From NCBI RefSeq assembly GCF_014656295.1, contig NZ_BNCD01000035.1, positions 1-47,255 of the forward strand: 47,255 bases of DNA, given 5' to 3'. This DNA is from Streptomyces sulfonofaciens (GTDB lineage Bacteria; Actinomycetota; Actinomycetes; Streptomycetales; Streptomycetaceae). Position numbers and translations under genes: made by a program. Shown one piece after another: positions 24,879 through 33,750 of this stretch. Position 1 is the first letter of the stretch. Each line of letters starts with the position of its first letter. The notes beneath the pieces are model-generated. The model had not been told where the DNA came from. It did no database searches and worked only from the letters and a program-made list of their open reading frames with translations.

Positions 24879-26069
24879 ATGCACGTGCCCGATGCGCAGC
24901 CCGGTGGTCCGGTCGGACCGAGCCGACGCGTGGTCATGACCACGTCCCTGGCGTTCGGCGCCTCAGCGGTGCTCGGCTCGTCGCGGGCCTCTGCGGCCCC
25001 GGTCCGCAGTCACGGCAGCCGCGGCGCCTCCCTCGAGGCGGTGGCCGCCTTCGACGGGGCCATGCCCACCGGCGTCACCGTCTCCCGCAGCGGTCGGATC
25101 TTCGTCAACTTTCCCCGCTGGGGCGACGACGTGCCCTTCTCCGTCGCCGAGATCCGTGACGGCGTGGCCGTGGCCTATCCCGACCAGGCGATCAACGCGC
25201 CGGACGCCACCGACCCCGAACACCACTTCCTCGGTGTGCAGAGCGTCGTCGTCGACGCCGCCGAGCGCCTGTGGGTCGTCGACACCGGCCGTGTCGAGTG
25301 GGCCGACGCGCCTTACGGCGGGCCGAAGCTCGTGGCCGTGGACCTCGCCACCGACCGTGTCGTGCGCACCATCATCCTGCCCGCGCAGGTGGCCGGGGCG
25401 CGCAGTTTCGTCAACGACGTGCGCTTCGACCTCACCCGCGGCTACGCCTACCTGACCGACGCCACGCCCGACGGCCCCACCGGTCTGATCATCGTCGACC
25501 TGGCCGACGGAGCCGCGTGGCGGTGTCTGGACAACGCGCCCTCCACCCTCCCCGAGCCGGGTTTCGTGCCCGTCGTCGACGGCAGACCGTTTTTGGACAA
25601 GCCCGGTGCGGAGCCCGGCACTCCCGTCGGGATCGGCGCGGACGGCGTCGCGCTCAGCCCTGACGGCGCCTGGCTGTACTACTGCCCCCTGTCCAGCCGG
25701 AGGCTCTATGCCGTCGCGACCGAGGACCTCACCGTACGGCGGCGGGCATCGGATCAGCCGCGTGTGCACGACCTGGGTGCGAAGGGCATGTCCGACGGTC
25801 TGGAGACGGACGAGGCGGGCCGTGTGTACGGCGGCGACATCGAACGCAACGCCATCGTCCGCCGCGACCACGACGGGGTGTACCGGACGGTCGTACAGGA
25901 CGACCGGTTGGTGTGGCCGGACACCCTCTGCGTCGGCTACGACCGCAATCTCTATGTGATCGCCAACCAGCTCAACCGGCAGGCCGCCTACACCGGAGGC
26001 ACCGACCTCCGCGACAGGCCCTATGCGCTGTACCGCCTGCCCATCGCGAGCGGGCCGGCCCGGCGCTGA
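24879..26069 (+). CDS. Major royal jelly protein / yellow-like beta-propeller protein, Tat-exported
   Basis: 396 residues. The N-terminus PSRRVVMTTSLAFGASAVLGSSRASAAP has a twin-arginine and a hydrophobic stretch, indicating Tat export. The mature domain matches MRJP/yellow (SMP-30-like six-bladed propeller): AFDGAMPTGVTVSRSGRIFVNFPRWGDDVPFSVAEI, GGPKLVAVDLATDRVVRTI, SFVNDVRFDLTRGYAYLTDA, GIGADGVALSPDGAWLYYCPLSSRRLYAV and SDGLETDEAGRVYGGDIERNAIV. Bacterial members have no settled function; lactonase- or oxidoreductase-like roles are guesses. A close paralogue without a signal is at 35109-36197. ATG follows GAAGGGACC. Confidence 0.88.
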   Translation: MHVPDAQPGGPVGPSRRVVMTTSLAFGASAVLGSSRASAAPVRSHGSRGASLEAVAAFDGAMPTGVTVSRSGRIFVNFPRWGDDVPFSVAEIRDGVAVAYPDQAINAPDATDPEHHFLGVQSVVVDAAERLWVVDTGRVEWADAPYGGPKLVAVDLATDRVVRTIILPAQVAGARSFVNDVRFDLTRGYAYLTDATPDGPTGLIIVDLADGAAWRCLDNAPSTLPEPGFVPVVDGRPFLDKPGAEPGTPVGIGADGVALSPDGAWLYYCPLSSRRLYAVATEDLTVRRRASDQPRVHDLGAKGMSDGLETDEAGRVYGGDIERNAIVRRDHDGVYRTVVQDDRLVWPDTLCVGYDRNLYVIANQLNRQAAYTGGTDLRDRPYALYRLPIASGPARR

Positions 26070-26089
26070 CACCGGCACGGTCATGAGAC

Positions 26090-26131
26090 GTGGAGCCCGC
26101 GATGCCCGTCTGCCGACGTCGCGGGCTCCAC
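26090..26131. terminator. Bidirectional terminator hairpin
   Basis: Perfect 13-bp arms GTGGAGCCCGCGA (26090-26102) and TCGCGGGCTCCAC (26119-26131), 16-nt loop, between the convergent MRJP-like gene and the first LAL regulator. Confidence 0.8.
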
Positions 26132-26170
26132 GGGGCCGCAGCCCGGTGGGGCAGCAGGACGCTCGCCGCG

Positions 26171-28918
26171 TCAGACGGCCGGGGTGTCCAGGGGCAGCAC
26201 GCGGCGCAGTTGGTCGCGGTGCGTGACGCCCAGTTGCGGAAAGGTCCGGTACAGATGCGAACGGACGGTGTGCGGTGACAGATGCAGGTGTGCCGCGATC
26301 TGCGAGTTGGTCAGTCCGGACGCCGCGAGGCGGACGATGTTCTGCTGCTGGGCCGTCAGCCCGGTGAACGCCTGGTGGGAGGGCGGTGCCGTGCTCACAC
26401 CGCTGGCCCGCAGTTCGGCGGCGGCCTGGGTGCTGAGACGGTGGGCGCCCAGGCGTTCGAAGGTGGAGGCGGCGGTGTGCAGCAGCGGCCGCGACTGCGC
26501 CTGGAGGTGGGACCTGCGCAGCCAGCCGGCGTAGTACAGGCGGGTCGTGGCGTGCTCGTAGGGCCACTGCTCGGCGTCGGGATGCCGGGTGACCATGCGG
26601 TACAGGTCGTCGGCCTCGGCGGAGCGCCCCGTCAACAGTGCCTGCGCGAAGCGCGTCCGCAGTGTGACCCTTGCGGCGTGCAGCCGCTCGGCGCGGCCGA
26701 CGCCCTCGACCACCCGCGCGGTGTCGGCGGAGCCTCCCAGAGGGGCGTCGGCGCAGGTCAGTTCGGCTATCGCGGGCGGTGCCAGCACTGGGTGCAGCGG
26801 TTCGCCGTCCCGGCCGAACAGGGCACGCAGGCTGCGTCGGCGCGCCTCCAGGTCGCCCGCGGCCCAGGCGATGGACGACTCGGCCCGCAGCACGAGCGCG
26901 TGTGCCGCGCGGTTCTGGGACAGATCGATCAGGTCGGCCGCCTCGTCCAGCACCGCGCGCGCCCGCACCGCGTCACCCCTCAGGGCCAGGATGCGGGCCC
27001 GTACCGCGGCGGCCTGTACGACGATGCGCCAGCCCCGGTGGACTACGGCGCGCTCCTGCGCGGTCCTCGCGACGCGTTCGGCGTCGTCCCACCGGCCGAC
27101 GTCCATCAGTGCCACGGCGTAGGGGACGACCGCGTCCCGGAACAGTCCGGCCGCGGTGTCCGCGTCGATCAGGGAGAGTGCGCGCTCGAACCGCTCGACG
27201 GCGCGCCACTGCTGGTCGTTCATGAAGGCGAGGGTGCCCTCCGCGACGAGTCGCTCCGCGGAGGCTCCGTGCGGTGCCACGTCCGGTGTCGGCTCGACCG
27301 TCAGGCCGACGCAGCGGCGGGCCGCGGCGCGCACCGGGGCGTGGCTGTCGGCGGGGGCGGCGCCCGGGTGTCCCGTGTCCGCGGGGGCCGGCGAGGCGGG
27401 GGCCGGCGCCTCGCCGAGGAGGCCAGCCGCCCCGGCGGCATCGGGGCACGTGTCGCCGATGATACCGGGCAGCACCCGCAGCAGCGCGGTCCGCTCGTCG
27501 GCCGTCAGTGCGTTCCCGTGCAGGGCCGACCGCAGGACCGCCAGGGCGTCACGCTGCCGGCCGGCCCCGGACAGCCCCCAGGCCGTGACGGCCGTGACGG
27601 CCGCGGGCCCGGGTCCTTCCTGCCCGCCGCGCAGGGCCTGCGATCCGAGGTGCATCGCCCAGTCCTGGTCGCCGTGGTCGCGGGCGGCGAGCATGGCCAG
27701 CACGTGACGCCGCCGCCGCTCGGACGAGGAGGAGCTCAGCCGGGCGGCGGCCTCGAAGGCGCGGGCGGTGGCCAGTGCCGCACGCCCGGGGCCGGCGGCG
27801 CGGGCGAGTTCGTCGAGCCTGGCGGCCAGGGCGTCGTCGGGCCCCTCGGCGTCCCGTGCGAGCCGGGCGGCGCCCGCCGTGTGGCCACGGGCCGCGAACT
27901 CGGCGACCAGACGACGGCTCGCCGTGCTCACCAGTACGGGGTCCTCGGCGGCCAGCACGTCCCAGTGCGCCGTCGGGTCGGGGAAGTACACGCGGTCGTC
28001 GGCGACGAGCACCGCGCCCGTCTGCTCGGCAGGCGTCCAGTCACCGACGCACGCCGGGGGGCCGACGGCCCGCATGACCAACTCGACGGGTACCCCGCCG
28101 CCCGCCACCGCCGCGTACAGCACCAGCGTGCGCGTGGCCCGAGGCAGGCCGCGCGGGGCGTCGTCGGCGTGCCCCGCCCCCGCGAGACGGGACAGGAGCA
28201 TGCCCCGTTCACCGGGAGCGGCGGCCCTGGCGCATGCGGTGAGCGCGAGCAACGCGCCGGGATGGCCGCCCGCCTCCTGGAGGATCTCCAGCCGTTCCCC
28301 GCCCCGCGGCGCACCGGGGAACGCGTCCACCAGGCGTGCGGCGTCCGCCGGTCGGAGCGGGCCGAGGCGGACGGCCTCGCAAGCGTCGCGCAGCGCAGGC
28401 GGTGCCGTCTCACCGCGCCCGGCGACCAGGAAGCGCAGCGGGGCATCGCCGGACCGCCGTGCCACGAAGGCCAGCAGCAGGAGCGACGCCTCGTCGGCAC
28501 GGTGGGCGTCGTCCACCACGACCGTCAGGGGGCGGCGGGCAGCCGCGGCGAGGAGGAGCGCGTGGAGGGCGGGGCCCGACTCCCGCGCATCGGGTGATGC
28601 TCCGTCCAGCATGTCCTCGATCGGCCGGGCCTCGGCGCGCGGGAGCGAGTGTGCCGGCGGCCCGAGGGGGGCGAGGAGCCCCCGGAGCAGGGCGTACGGC
28701 TTCGAGCTGCGGGGGTCGGCCGCACCGGCGTGCAGCAGGAGGGTGTCGCGAGCCGACTCGCGGAGGCGGTCGACGGCCGCGTCGAGCAGGGCCGTCTTGC
28801 CCACGCCCCGCGGACCGAGCACGACGCGGGCGCGCGCCCCGTCGGCCGGGCCGGTGAGCAGGGCCAGTTCGCGCTCTCGTCCCACCAGGGGCACGGGTGC
28901 CGGACGGCACCTGCTCAT
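26171..28918 (-). CDS. LuxR-family LAL regulator (large ATP-binding), copy 1
   Basis: 915 residues. An N-terminal AAA-type ATPase has an intact P-loop GPRGVGKT (35-42) and a Walker B LTVVVDDAHRAD near residue 130. A long helical TPR-like middle follows, and the C-terminal LuxR helix-turn-helix (about 855-910) contains LTAQQQNIVRLAASGLTNSQIAAHLHLSPHTVRSHLYRTFPQLGV. ATG at 28918 has GGAGG 6 nt upstream, fixing the start. LALs often activate secondary metabolite or catabolic genes, but no biosynthetic cluster is adjacent. Its nearest same-strand neighbour is a paralogous LAL 489 bp upstream; the MRJP-like gene is convergent. Confidence 0.92.
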   Translation of the reverse strand: MSRCRPAPVPLVGRERELALLTGPADGARARVVLGPRGVGKTALLDAAVDRLRESARDTLLLHAGAADPRSSKPYALLRGLLAPLGPPAHSLPRAEARPIEDMLDGASPDARESGPALHALLLAAAARRPLTVVVDDAHRADEASLLLLAFVARRSGDAPLRFLVAGRGETAPPALRDACEAVRLGPLRPADAARLVDAFPGAPRGGERLEILQEAGGHPGALLALTACARAAAPGERGMLLSRLAGAGHADDAPRGLPRATRTLVLYAAVAGGGVPVELVMRAVGPPACVGDWTPAEQTGAVLVADDRVYFPDPTAHWDVLAAEDPVLVSTASRRLVAEFAARGHTAGAARLARDAEGPDDALAARLDELARAAGPGRAALATARAFEAAARLSSSSSERRRRHVLAMLAARDHGDQDWAMHLGSQALRGGQEGPGPAAVTAVTAWGLSGAGRQRDALAVLRSALHGNALTADERTALLRVLPGIIGDTCPDAAGAAGLLGEAPAPASPAPADTGHPGAAPADSHAPVRAAARRCVGLTVEPTPDVAPHGASAERLVAEGTLAFMNDQQWRAVERFERALSLIDADTAAGLFRDAVVPYAVALMDVGRWDDAERVARTAQERAVVHRGWRIVVQAAAVRARILALRGDAVRARAVLDEAADLIDLSQNRAAHALVLRAESSIAWAAGDLEARRRSLRALFGRDGEPLHPVLAPPAIAELTCADAPLGGSADTARVVEGVGRAERLHAARVTLRTRFAQALLTGRSAEADDLYRMVTRHPDAEQWPYEHATTRLYYAGWLRRSHLQAQSRPLLHTAASTFERLGAHRLSTQAAAELRASGVSTAPPSHQAFTGLTAQQQNIVRLAASGLTNSQIAAHLHLSPHTVRSHLYRTFPQLGVTHRDQLRRVLPLDTPAV

Positions 28919-29144
28919 GTGCACCTCCTGGGTGGTCGCCGTCGGCGTGGTGGCGGGGGCCGGGAGGTGGCCGGCGTCCGGTCTCCGGTCGGCACGGGTG
29001 GCCGCGTCCGCGCGGTCTCCCCCGGGCCGAGGGCGCGGGTACGCGGGGCGGACGGTTCCGTGCACAGTGCAGCTTACCTGCGCAGCACGGTGTCGCACCG
29101 CGCGCTCCGCGCCGTCGCACACCCGCGCGCGCCTCGCCGCCGAG

Positions 29145-29216
29145 CGTTCCCGTCGTGTGCCCGTCGAGCCTTCCCGTCATGTGCCCATCGGGTCTCCCCG
29201 CCATGTGCCACTGGAT
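29145..29216. repeat. 24-bp degenerate tandem repeat, three copies
   Basis: Units 29145-29168, 29169-29192 and 29193-29216 share the pattern TCCCGTCATGTGCCC with several substitutions. Because 24 is a multiple of 3, both strands read as 8-residue repeats (for example SRHVPIGS / PRHVPLDG), which keeps frames open artificially. Confidence 0.75.
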
Positions 29217-29238
29217 GGGCGGTTCGTCCCGCCGTGCT

Positions 29239-29282
29239 CCTGGTCGGCACCGCGGCGTGTCCTGATCGGCACGGCGGCGTGC
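29239..29282. repeat. 22-bp tandem duplication
   Basis: Two adjacent 22-bp units (29239-29260 and 29261-29282) of the form CCTGRTCGGCACSGCGGCGTG, differing at three positions. Confidence 0.75.
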
Positions 29283-29407
29283 CGCCGTGCCCGCACGGCC
29301 GCCCCGCCCGACGCGCTGCTGAGCGGGGTGCGGCGCTCAGCGGACCGCGGCGCCGATCGGACGGCCGGCCCGCCCGGTCTGCCGCCCAAGGCGCCGACCG
29401 GGGGGCG

Positions 29408-32158
29408 TCAGGGAGTGGGGTCCTGCGGGGGCAGGACGCCGGGCAGGTGCCGCCGGTCGTTGATGCCGAGCTTGTGGAAGGCCCGGTAGAGGTGGCAGCG
29501 CACCGTGTGCGGGGAGATCATCAACCGCCGCGCTATCTCCGGGTTCCGCAGCCCGTCGGCCGCCAGTTCGGCGACCTGGCGTTGCTGCGGCGTCAGGCGC
29601 TGGGGTCCCTCGGCCCGACCGCCGCCCGCGGCGCGCAGTTCGCCGAGCACGAGCGCGTCGACGGCCGAGGGGCCGAGTCGTGCGAACGTCCGCCGCGCGG
29701 CCAGCAGCACCTCCCGCGCCTCCCGGCTGCGGCGCCTGCGGCGCAGCCAGGCACCGTAGCTGTAGCGGACCAGGCCGAGGTCGTAGGGCCACAGTCCGTC
29801 CTCCTGGACCTTCAGCGCCCGCAGGAAGCGCTCCTCCGCACCGCCGGGGTCGCGGGTCAGGGCCTCGGCGTGGTCGAGGAGAGCCGCCTGCCTGGGGGTG
29901 GGGACCGGACCGGACACGGCCGGCAGGGTTTTGACGCACACCGCGGCCTCCTCGCCGCGGCCCGCGCGCTGCGCGCAGAGGGCCAGGGGAACGGCGCAGT
30001 AGAGGCCCTGCACCGGATGGAGGGGTTCGCCGTCAGGGCCGAAGAGTCCCCGCAAGTGGTGGTAGGCGTCCTCGAAGTCCCCCAGCGAGCAGCTCAGCAT
30101 GGCCCGGGCCCGGCCCACCAGGCACTGGGCCGCGCGGTTCTCCGTGAAGTCCAGGTCGGGCAGTTGCTCCAGCAGTGCCTTCGCCTCGGTGCCGCGCCGC
30201 GTCTGGATCAGCACTCTGGCGTACAGCGCTGCGGTCCTGACCCTGTCCAGTGCGCTGCCGTGCACGAGGGCCAGCTCGTGCCCGCGGCGCGCGAGGTGCG
30301 CCGCGGGGCGAAGGCGTCCGGTGTCGACGAGCGCCGCGGCGTACGGGAGGCAGACCTCCCGGAGGAGGCCGCCCGCCTGGAACGGGTCGGTCCCGCGCAG
30401 CACCAGCTCGAAGCGCTCCACCGCGAGGTCCTGCCGGTCCAGGTGGCAGGCGAGCACCGCCTCCGCGGCGAGCCGCTCCGCCGGCATCTCCCCGTCCGCC
30501 GCGGGGAGGGCGTCAAGGGGCGTGTCCGCCGGCCCGCGCGATCCCGACACGAGGGCGGCCAGGCCGTACGGCAGTGTGTGCCCTTCCCAGGTGAGCGGGG
30601 TGGGGCCGTCTGTCCGCAGCCCCGGTCCTGCGCCGGGCGAGGCGGTCCGGGACGCCTTTAGGACCGCGGTGCGGACCACTGCCCGGTGCGCGTCCCACCC
30701 GGACTCGTCGGCGACACGTGCTGCCCGGGCGGTCAGCAGGGCGTGCGGCGAGCTGCCCGGCCGGACGGTCTCCAGTGCGGCGGCGACGGTGTTCATGGCC
30801 TGCCGCTGGTGCCCCTTGCTGCTCTGTCGGTCGGCCAGCGCCAGGGAAGCGCACACGTCGTACGCGCCCGGTGCGCCCTCCCGCAGGGCGCGGTCCTGCA
30901 ACTGCCGCGCCCAGCCCGGATCCCCGAAGCGGTCGGCGCAGAACGTCGCCATCGCGTACCGGCGCACCCGCCTTCCCGCAACGGCGCTGCGCTCCGCCGC
31001 GGTTGCGAAGTCACGGGCGGCGTCGAGGAACGCACCGTGTGCGCGCTCCCGCTCGGCCTGGGCCTCCAGCCGGGCCGCCAACGCCTCGTCGGGGCCGAAC
31101 GACGCGCGTGCCAGGTGGCGCGGCCGCTGCGGGTCGCCCGCCGGTACTGCGGCGGCCAGCCTTGCGTGCGCGGCCTGCCGCTGCGCGAGGGGGGCGGTTG
31201 CGGCGACGGCCCGGGCCAGAGGGTGCGTGAAGTCGTAGCCGTCGCCGTGCGGTTCCACCAGCCCCGCCTCACGGGCGGGAGCCCACGAGGTCTCGACGGT
31301 GCCGGCGGCCGCGTCGATCCGCGACCGCGGGGTGCCGGCGGCGGCGAGCGCGGCGTGCAGCAGCAGGCTCCGGGTCCGCGGCGACAGTGCCTCCACCGTC
31401 GCGAGGAGGTCCTCCATCAGGGCGGACGTCGACGGCCGGGGGTGGAGGGCGGCAGGGCGCCGACGGGCCGCCGAGCGGACGAGTTCGGTGACGGCCAGCG
31501 GATTGCCCGCCGCGGCCAACAGGATCTCGGCCCGCTCGCGTCCCTGGGGGGCGCCCGGCAGTGCATCCAGCAGGCGGGCCGCCTCCCAGGGCTGAAGGGG
31601 GCCAAGGCACAGGGAGCGCCAGTGCTCGCCGTACGCAGGGGGGATCCTGGTCCCGGGCGCCGACAGCAGCAGGCGGGCCGTCCCCGCACCTTCCCGTGCG
31701 AGGTCCGCCAGGAGGACCTGGGAGGCGGGGTCCGCCAGGTGGGCGTCGTCCACGACAGCGAGCACAGGAGCCGACTCGGCGGCGAGGCGCAGCAGATGCG
31801 GGACCGCCTCGGCCACGGCTGCGTGCGCTCCCGGACCGGCTGCGAACGCCTCGCCCACCCGGTGGGCGACAGCCTGGTCCCGCAGCCGCGCCGACGCCAG
31901 CAACGGTGCCACCAACCGGTGTACGAGCGCGTACTGCCGGTCCCTCTCCGCGGCCGCCCCGCCGGCCCGCAGCACGACGTGCGCACGGGACGCGGCAGTC
32001 CGCGCGGCGGCCGACAGCAGGTCCGTCCTGCCGACACCCGCGGGACCCACGACGAAGGTGTGCGGTGTGCCGTCCGCGTGGCCGGCCTCCTCCAGCAGGA
32101 ACTCGACTTCCGTCGTCCTGCCGAAGAACTCCGGGCCCTCGGGCGCGGTGGTCGTCAC
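29408..32158 (-). CDS. LuxR-family LAL regulator, copy 2, with altered Walker A
   Basis: 916 residues, same layout as copy 1: ATPase-like domain, helical repeat middle and C-terminal LuxR helix-turn-helix (LTPQQRQVAELAADGLRNPEIARRLMISPHTVRCHLYRAFHKLGI). The P-loop reads GPAGVGRT, so the Lys that contacts ATP phosphates is Arg44; Walker B (APVLAVVDDAHLAD) is kept. ATP hydrolysis may therefore be weak or lost. GTG at 32158 with AAGGGAAC upstream is chosen; a TTG at 32425 would add a Pro/Arg-rich tail without family likeness. The middle regions of the two copies align in many places (RAVERFERALSLID against LAVERFELVLRGTD; LFGRDGEPLHPV against LFGPDGEPLHPV), showing common origin. Confidence 0.92.
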   Translation of the reverse strand: MTTTAPEGPEFFGRTTEVEFLLEEAGHADGTPHTFVVGPAGVGRTDLLSAAARTAASRAHVVLRAGGAAAERDRQYALVHRLVAPLLASARLRDQAVAHRVGEAFAAGPGAHAAVAEAVPHLLRLAAESAPVLAVVDDAHLADPASQVLLADLAREGAGTARLLLSAPGTRIPPAYGEHWRSLCLGPLQPWEAARLLDALPGAPQGRERAEILLAAAGNPLAVTELVRSAARRRPAALHPRPSTSALMEDLLATVEALSPRTRSLLLHAALAAAGTPRSRIDAAAGTVETSWAPAREAGLVEPHGDGYDFTHPLARAVAATAPLAQRQAAHARLAAAVPAGDPQRPRHLARASFGPDEALAARLEAQAERERAHGAFLDAARDFATAAERSAVAGRRVRRYAMATFCADRFGDPGWARQLQDRALREGAPGAYDVCASLALADRQSSKGHQRQAMNTVAAALETVRPGSSPHALLTARAARVADESGWDAHRAVVRTAVLKASRTASPGAGPGLRTDGPTPLTWEGHTLPYGLAALVSGSRGPADTPLDALPAADGEMPAERLAAEAVLACHLDRQDLAVERFELVLRGTDPFQAGGLLREVCLPYAAALVDTGRLRPAAHLARRGHELALVHGSALDRVRTAALYARVLIQTRRGTEAKALLEQLPDLDFTENRAAQCLVGRARAMLSCSLGDFEDAYHHLRGLFGPDGEPLHPVQGLYCAVPLALCAQRAGRGEEAAVCVKTLPAVSGPVPTPRQAALLDHAEALTRDPGGAEERFLRALKVQEDGLWPYDLGLVRYSYGAWLRRRRRSREAREVLLAARRTFARLGPSAVDALVLGELRAAGGGRAEGPQRLTPQQRQVAELAADGLRNPEIARRLMISPHTVRCHLYRAFHKLGINDRRHLPGVLPPQDPTP

Positions 32159-32534
32159 GGTCCGTTCCCTTCCTTCCGGCGCGGTGTGCGGCCGCTGGTG
32201 CCCCGGTAGAGGAGTCCAAGGCCGACGGTGGTACCCTCCGCGGGCACCCCTCCGCCGCCCCTGGCCCTGTGGCCCGTGACCCGTGGCCTGCCGGAGACGG
32301 TAACCGGCGGCCGGGACGGAGGCCCGGGGGGCGGGGGTACCAGGCATGCCTGGGGGCCGCGGCACTGCGGCGGGGCGGTGGAACGCCGCCGGACAAACAA
32401 CGGCCCTGTGCTGACCCGGCCCCAACCTCCTGCCGAGGGCCGCCCTCGGTGCGGGGCCGGCGCGCCGTCAGGCGCCGCCGGCCGCTCGCGGCCTTCGAGG
32501 GTGCCTTCGCGTTCCCCGCGTGCCGGGCCGTCCG
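32159..32534. other. Intergenic stretch upstream of LAL copy 2, with a 14-bp palindrome
   Basis: 376 bp without a supported gene. CCAGGCATGCCTGG (32340-32353) is a perfect 14-bp palindrome about 180 bp before the LAL start and may be an operator. The remainder is GC-rich with no clear promoter elements. Confidence 0.45.
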
Positions 32535-33548
32535 TCAGGACCGGCGGCTGACGACGACCTTGCCTGTCGTACGGCCGGACTCGACGACGCGGTGCGCCTC
32601 GCGCATGCCGTCGGCGGAGAAGTCGTCGATCGTCGTGGTGAGGGTCGTACGGATCCGCTTCCCGTCGACCAGGTCGGCGACGGATTCCAGAAGGTTCTTC
32701 TGCTCGATCATGTCGGGTGTCTCGAAGAGGGAGCGGGTGAACATCAGCTCCCAGTGCCATGCGATGCTCTTCGACTTCAGCGGCAGCAGATCCATGTTCT
32801 CGGGCTCGTCGATGGCCACGATCTGGCCGAACGGCCGCATGATCCTCGCGAACGACTCGATCTGGCCGCCCGAATGCGGGCTGAAGAGGTAGTCGACGCC
32901 GTCCGGCGCCGCCGCGGTCGTGGTGGCGACCAGGTCGTGGTGGTCGACGACGTCGTCCGCGCCCATCGCCCGTGCCCAGTCGCGTGACTCCGGGCGGCTG
33001 GCGGATGCCAGGACACGCACTCCGGTGAGTTCCTTGGCCAACTGGACCAGTATCGACCCGACGCCGCCGGCCGCGCCGAGTGCGAGCAGGGTGCCGGTGT
33101 GCCCCGAGGTCAGCCCGAACCGTTCGAACAGCGTCTCCCACGCGGTGATCGTGGTCAACGGCAGCGCGGCGGCCTCGGCGAACCCGAGCGAGGAGGGCTT
33201 GCGGCCCACGATCCGCTCGTCCACCGCCTGGAGTTCGGCGTTGCTGCCGGGGCGGGTGATGTCACCGGCGTACCAGACCTCCTGGCCCACGGACAGGGTG
33301 GTGACCGCGGGACCCACCGCCTCGACCACGCCTGCGGCGTCGAAACCGAGGATCCGCGGTGCGGAGGAGGGGGCCAGGCCGGCGCGGGACTTGACGTCCG
33401 CGGGGTTGACCGACACCGCGTGCACCCGTACCAGGACGTCCCGGGGGCGCAGCTCGGGAACCGGCACCTCGACGTCCTGGAGGCATTCGGGGTCGTCGAC
33501 GGGCAGCCCTCGATAGGAGGCGATGGCTCGCATGGTGGCGGTGGTCAT
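32535..33548 (-). CDS. Zinc-independent quinone oxidoreductase-like MDR enzyme (copy 1)
   Basis: 337 residues of the medium-chain dehydrogenase/reductase superfamily. The N-terminal GroES-like domain has VLVRVHAVSVNPADVKSRAG and GFDAAGVVEAVG; the Rossmann domain has LGAAGGVGSILVQLAK, and the C-terminus ends in GRTTGKVVVSRRS. No structural-zinc Cys cluster is seen. Such enzymes reduce quinones or alpha,beta-unsaturated carbonyls with NADPH. ATG at 33548 is preceded by GGAG 6 nt upstream. It lies 202 bp after a related gene on the same strand. Confidence 0.88.
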   Translation of the reverse strand: MTTATMRAIASYRGLPVDDPECLQDVEVPVPELRPRDVLVRVHAVSVNPADVKSRAGLAPSSAPRILGFDAAGVVEAVGPAVTTLSVGQEVWYAGDITRPGSNAELQAVDERIVGRKPSSLGFAEAAALPLTTITAWETLFERFGLTSGHTGTLLALGAAGGVGSILVQLAKELTGVRVLASASRPESRDWARAMGADDVVDHHDLVATTTAAAPDGVDYLFSPHSGGQIESFARIMRPFGQIVAIDEPENMDLLPLKSKSIAWHWELMFTRSLFETPDMIEQKNLLESVADLVDGKRIRTTLTTTIDDFSADGMREAHRVVESGRTTGKVVVSRRS

Positions 33549-33750
33549 GAGGTACTCCTTCGCACGACGCGCTGATCTGTGAACGGCGTACTCGCAGGTC
33601 GAGTGGCAAACGGCACTACGAGGTGTCTTCGGGAACGGGGTGCGTGCCCGTGCACGCAGGCGCGCTCGGGCGCGGGCCGGTGCGGGCGTGCCCGGCGGCC
33701 GAGAAAGGGGGCGGTGCGGCGAGGTGCAGCGGCATGCGCCATGTGCGGGG

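Larger units (their letters stand above)
28919..29407. other. Intergenic stretch between the two LAL genes, 489 bp
   Basis: No gene is supported; open frames on both strands lack ribosome sites. It contains two tandem-repeat tracts (29145-29216 and 29239-29282) and presumably the promoter of LAL copy 1. Confidence 0.5.

Noticed and set aside
29145..29216. CRISPR-like short repeats
   Set aside because: The 24-bp units are contiguous, degenerate and lack spacers; no cas gene is in the window.
26171..32158. Hypothesis that the two LAL regulators mark a biosynthetic gene cluster
   Set aside because: No polyketide, peptide, terpene or RiPP synthesis genes are present on either side in this window.
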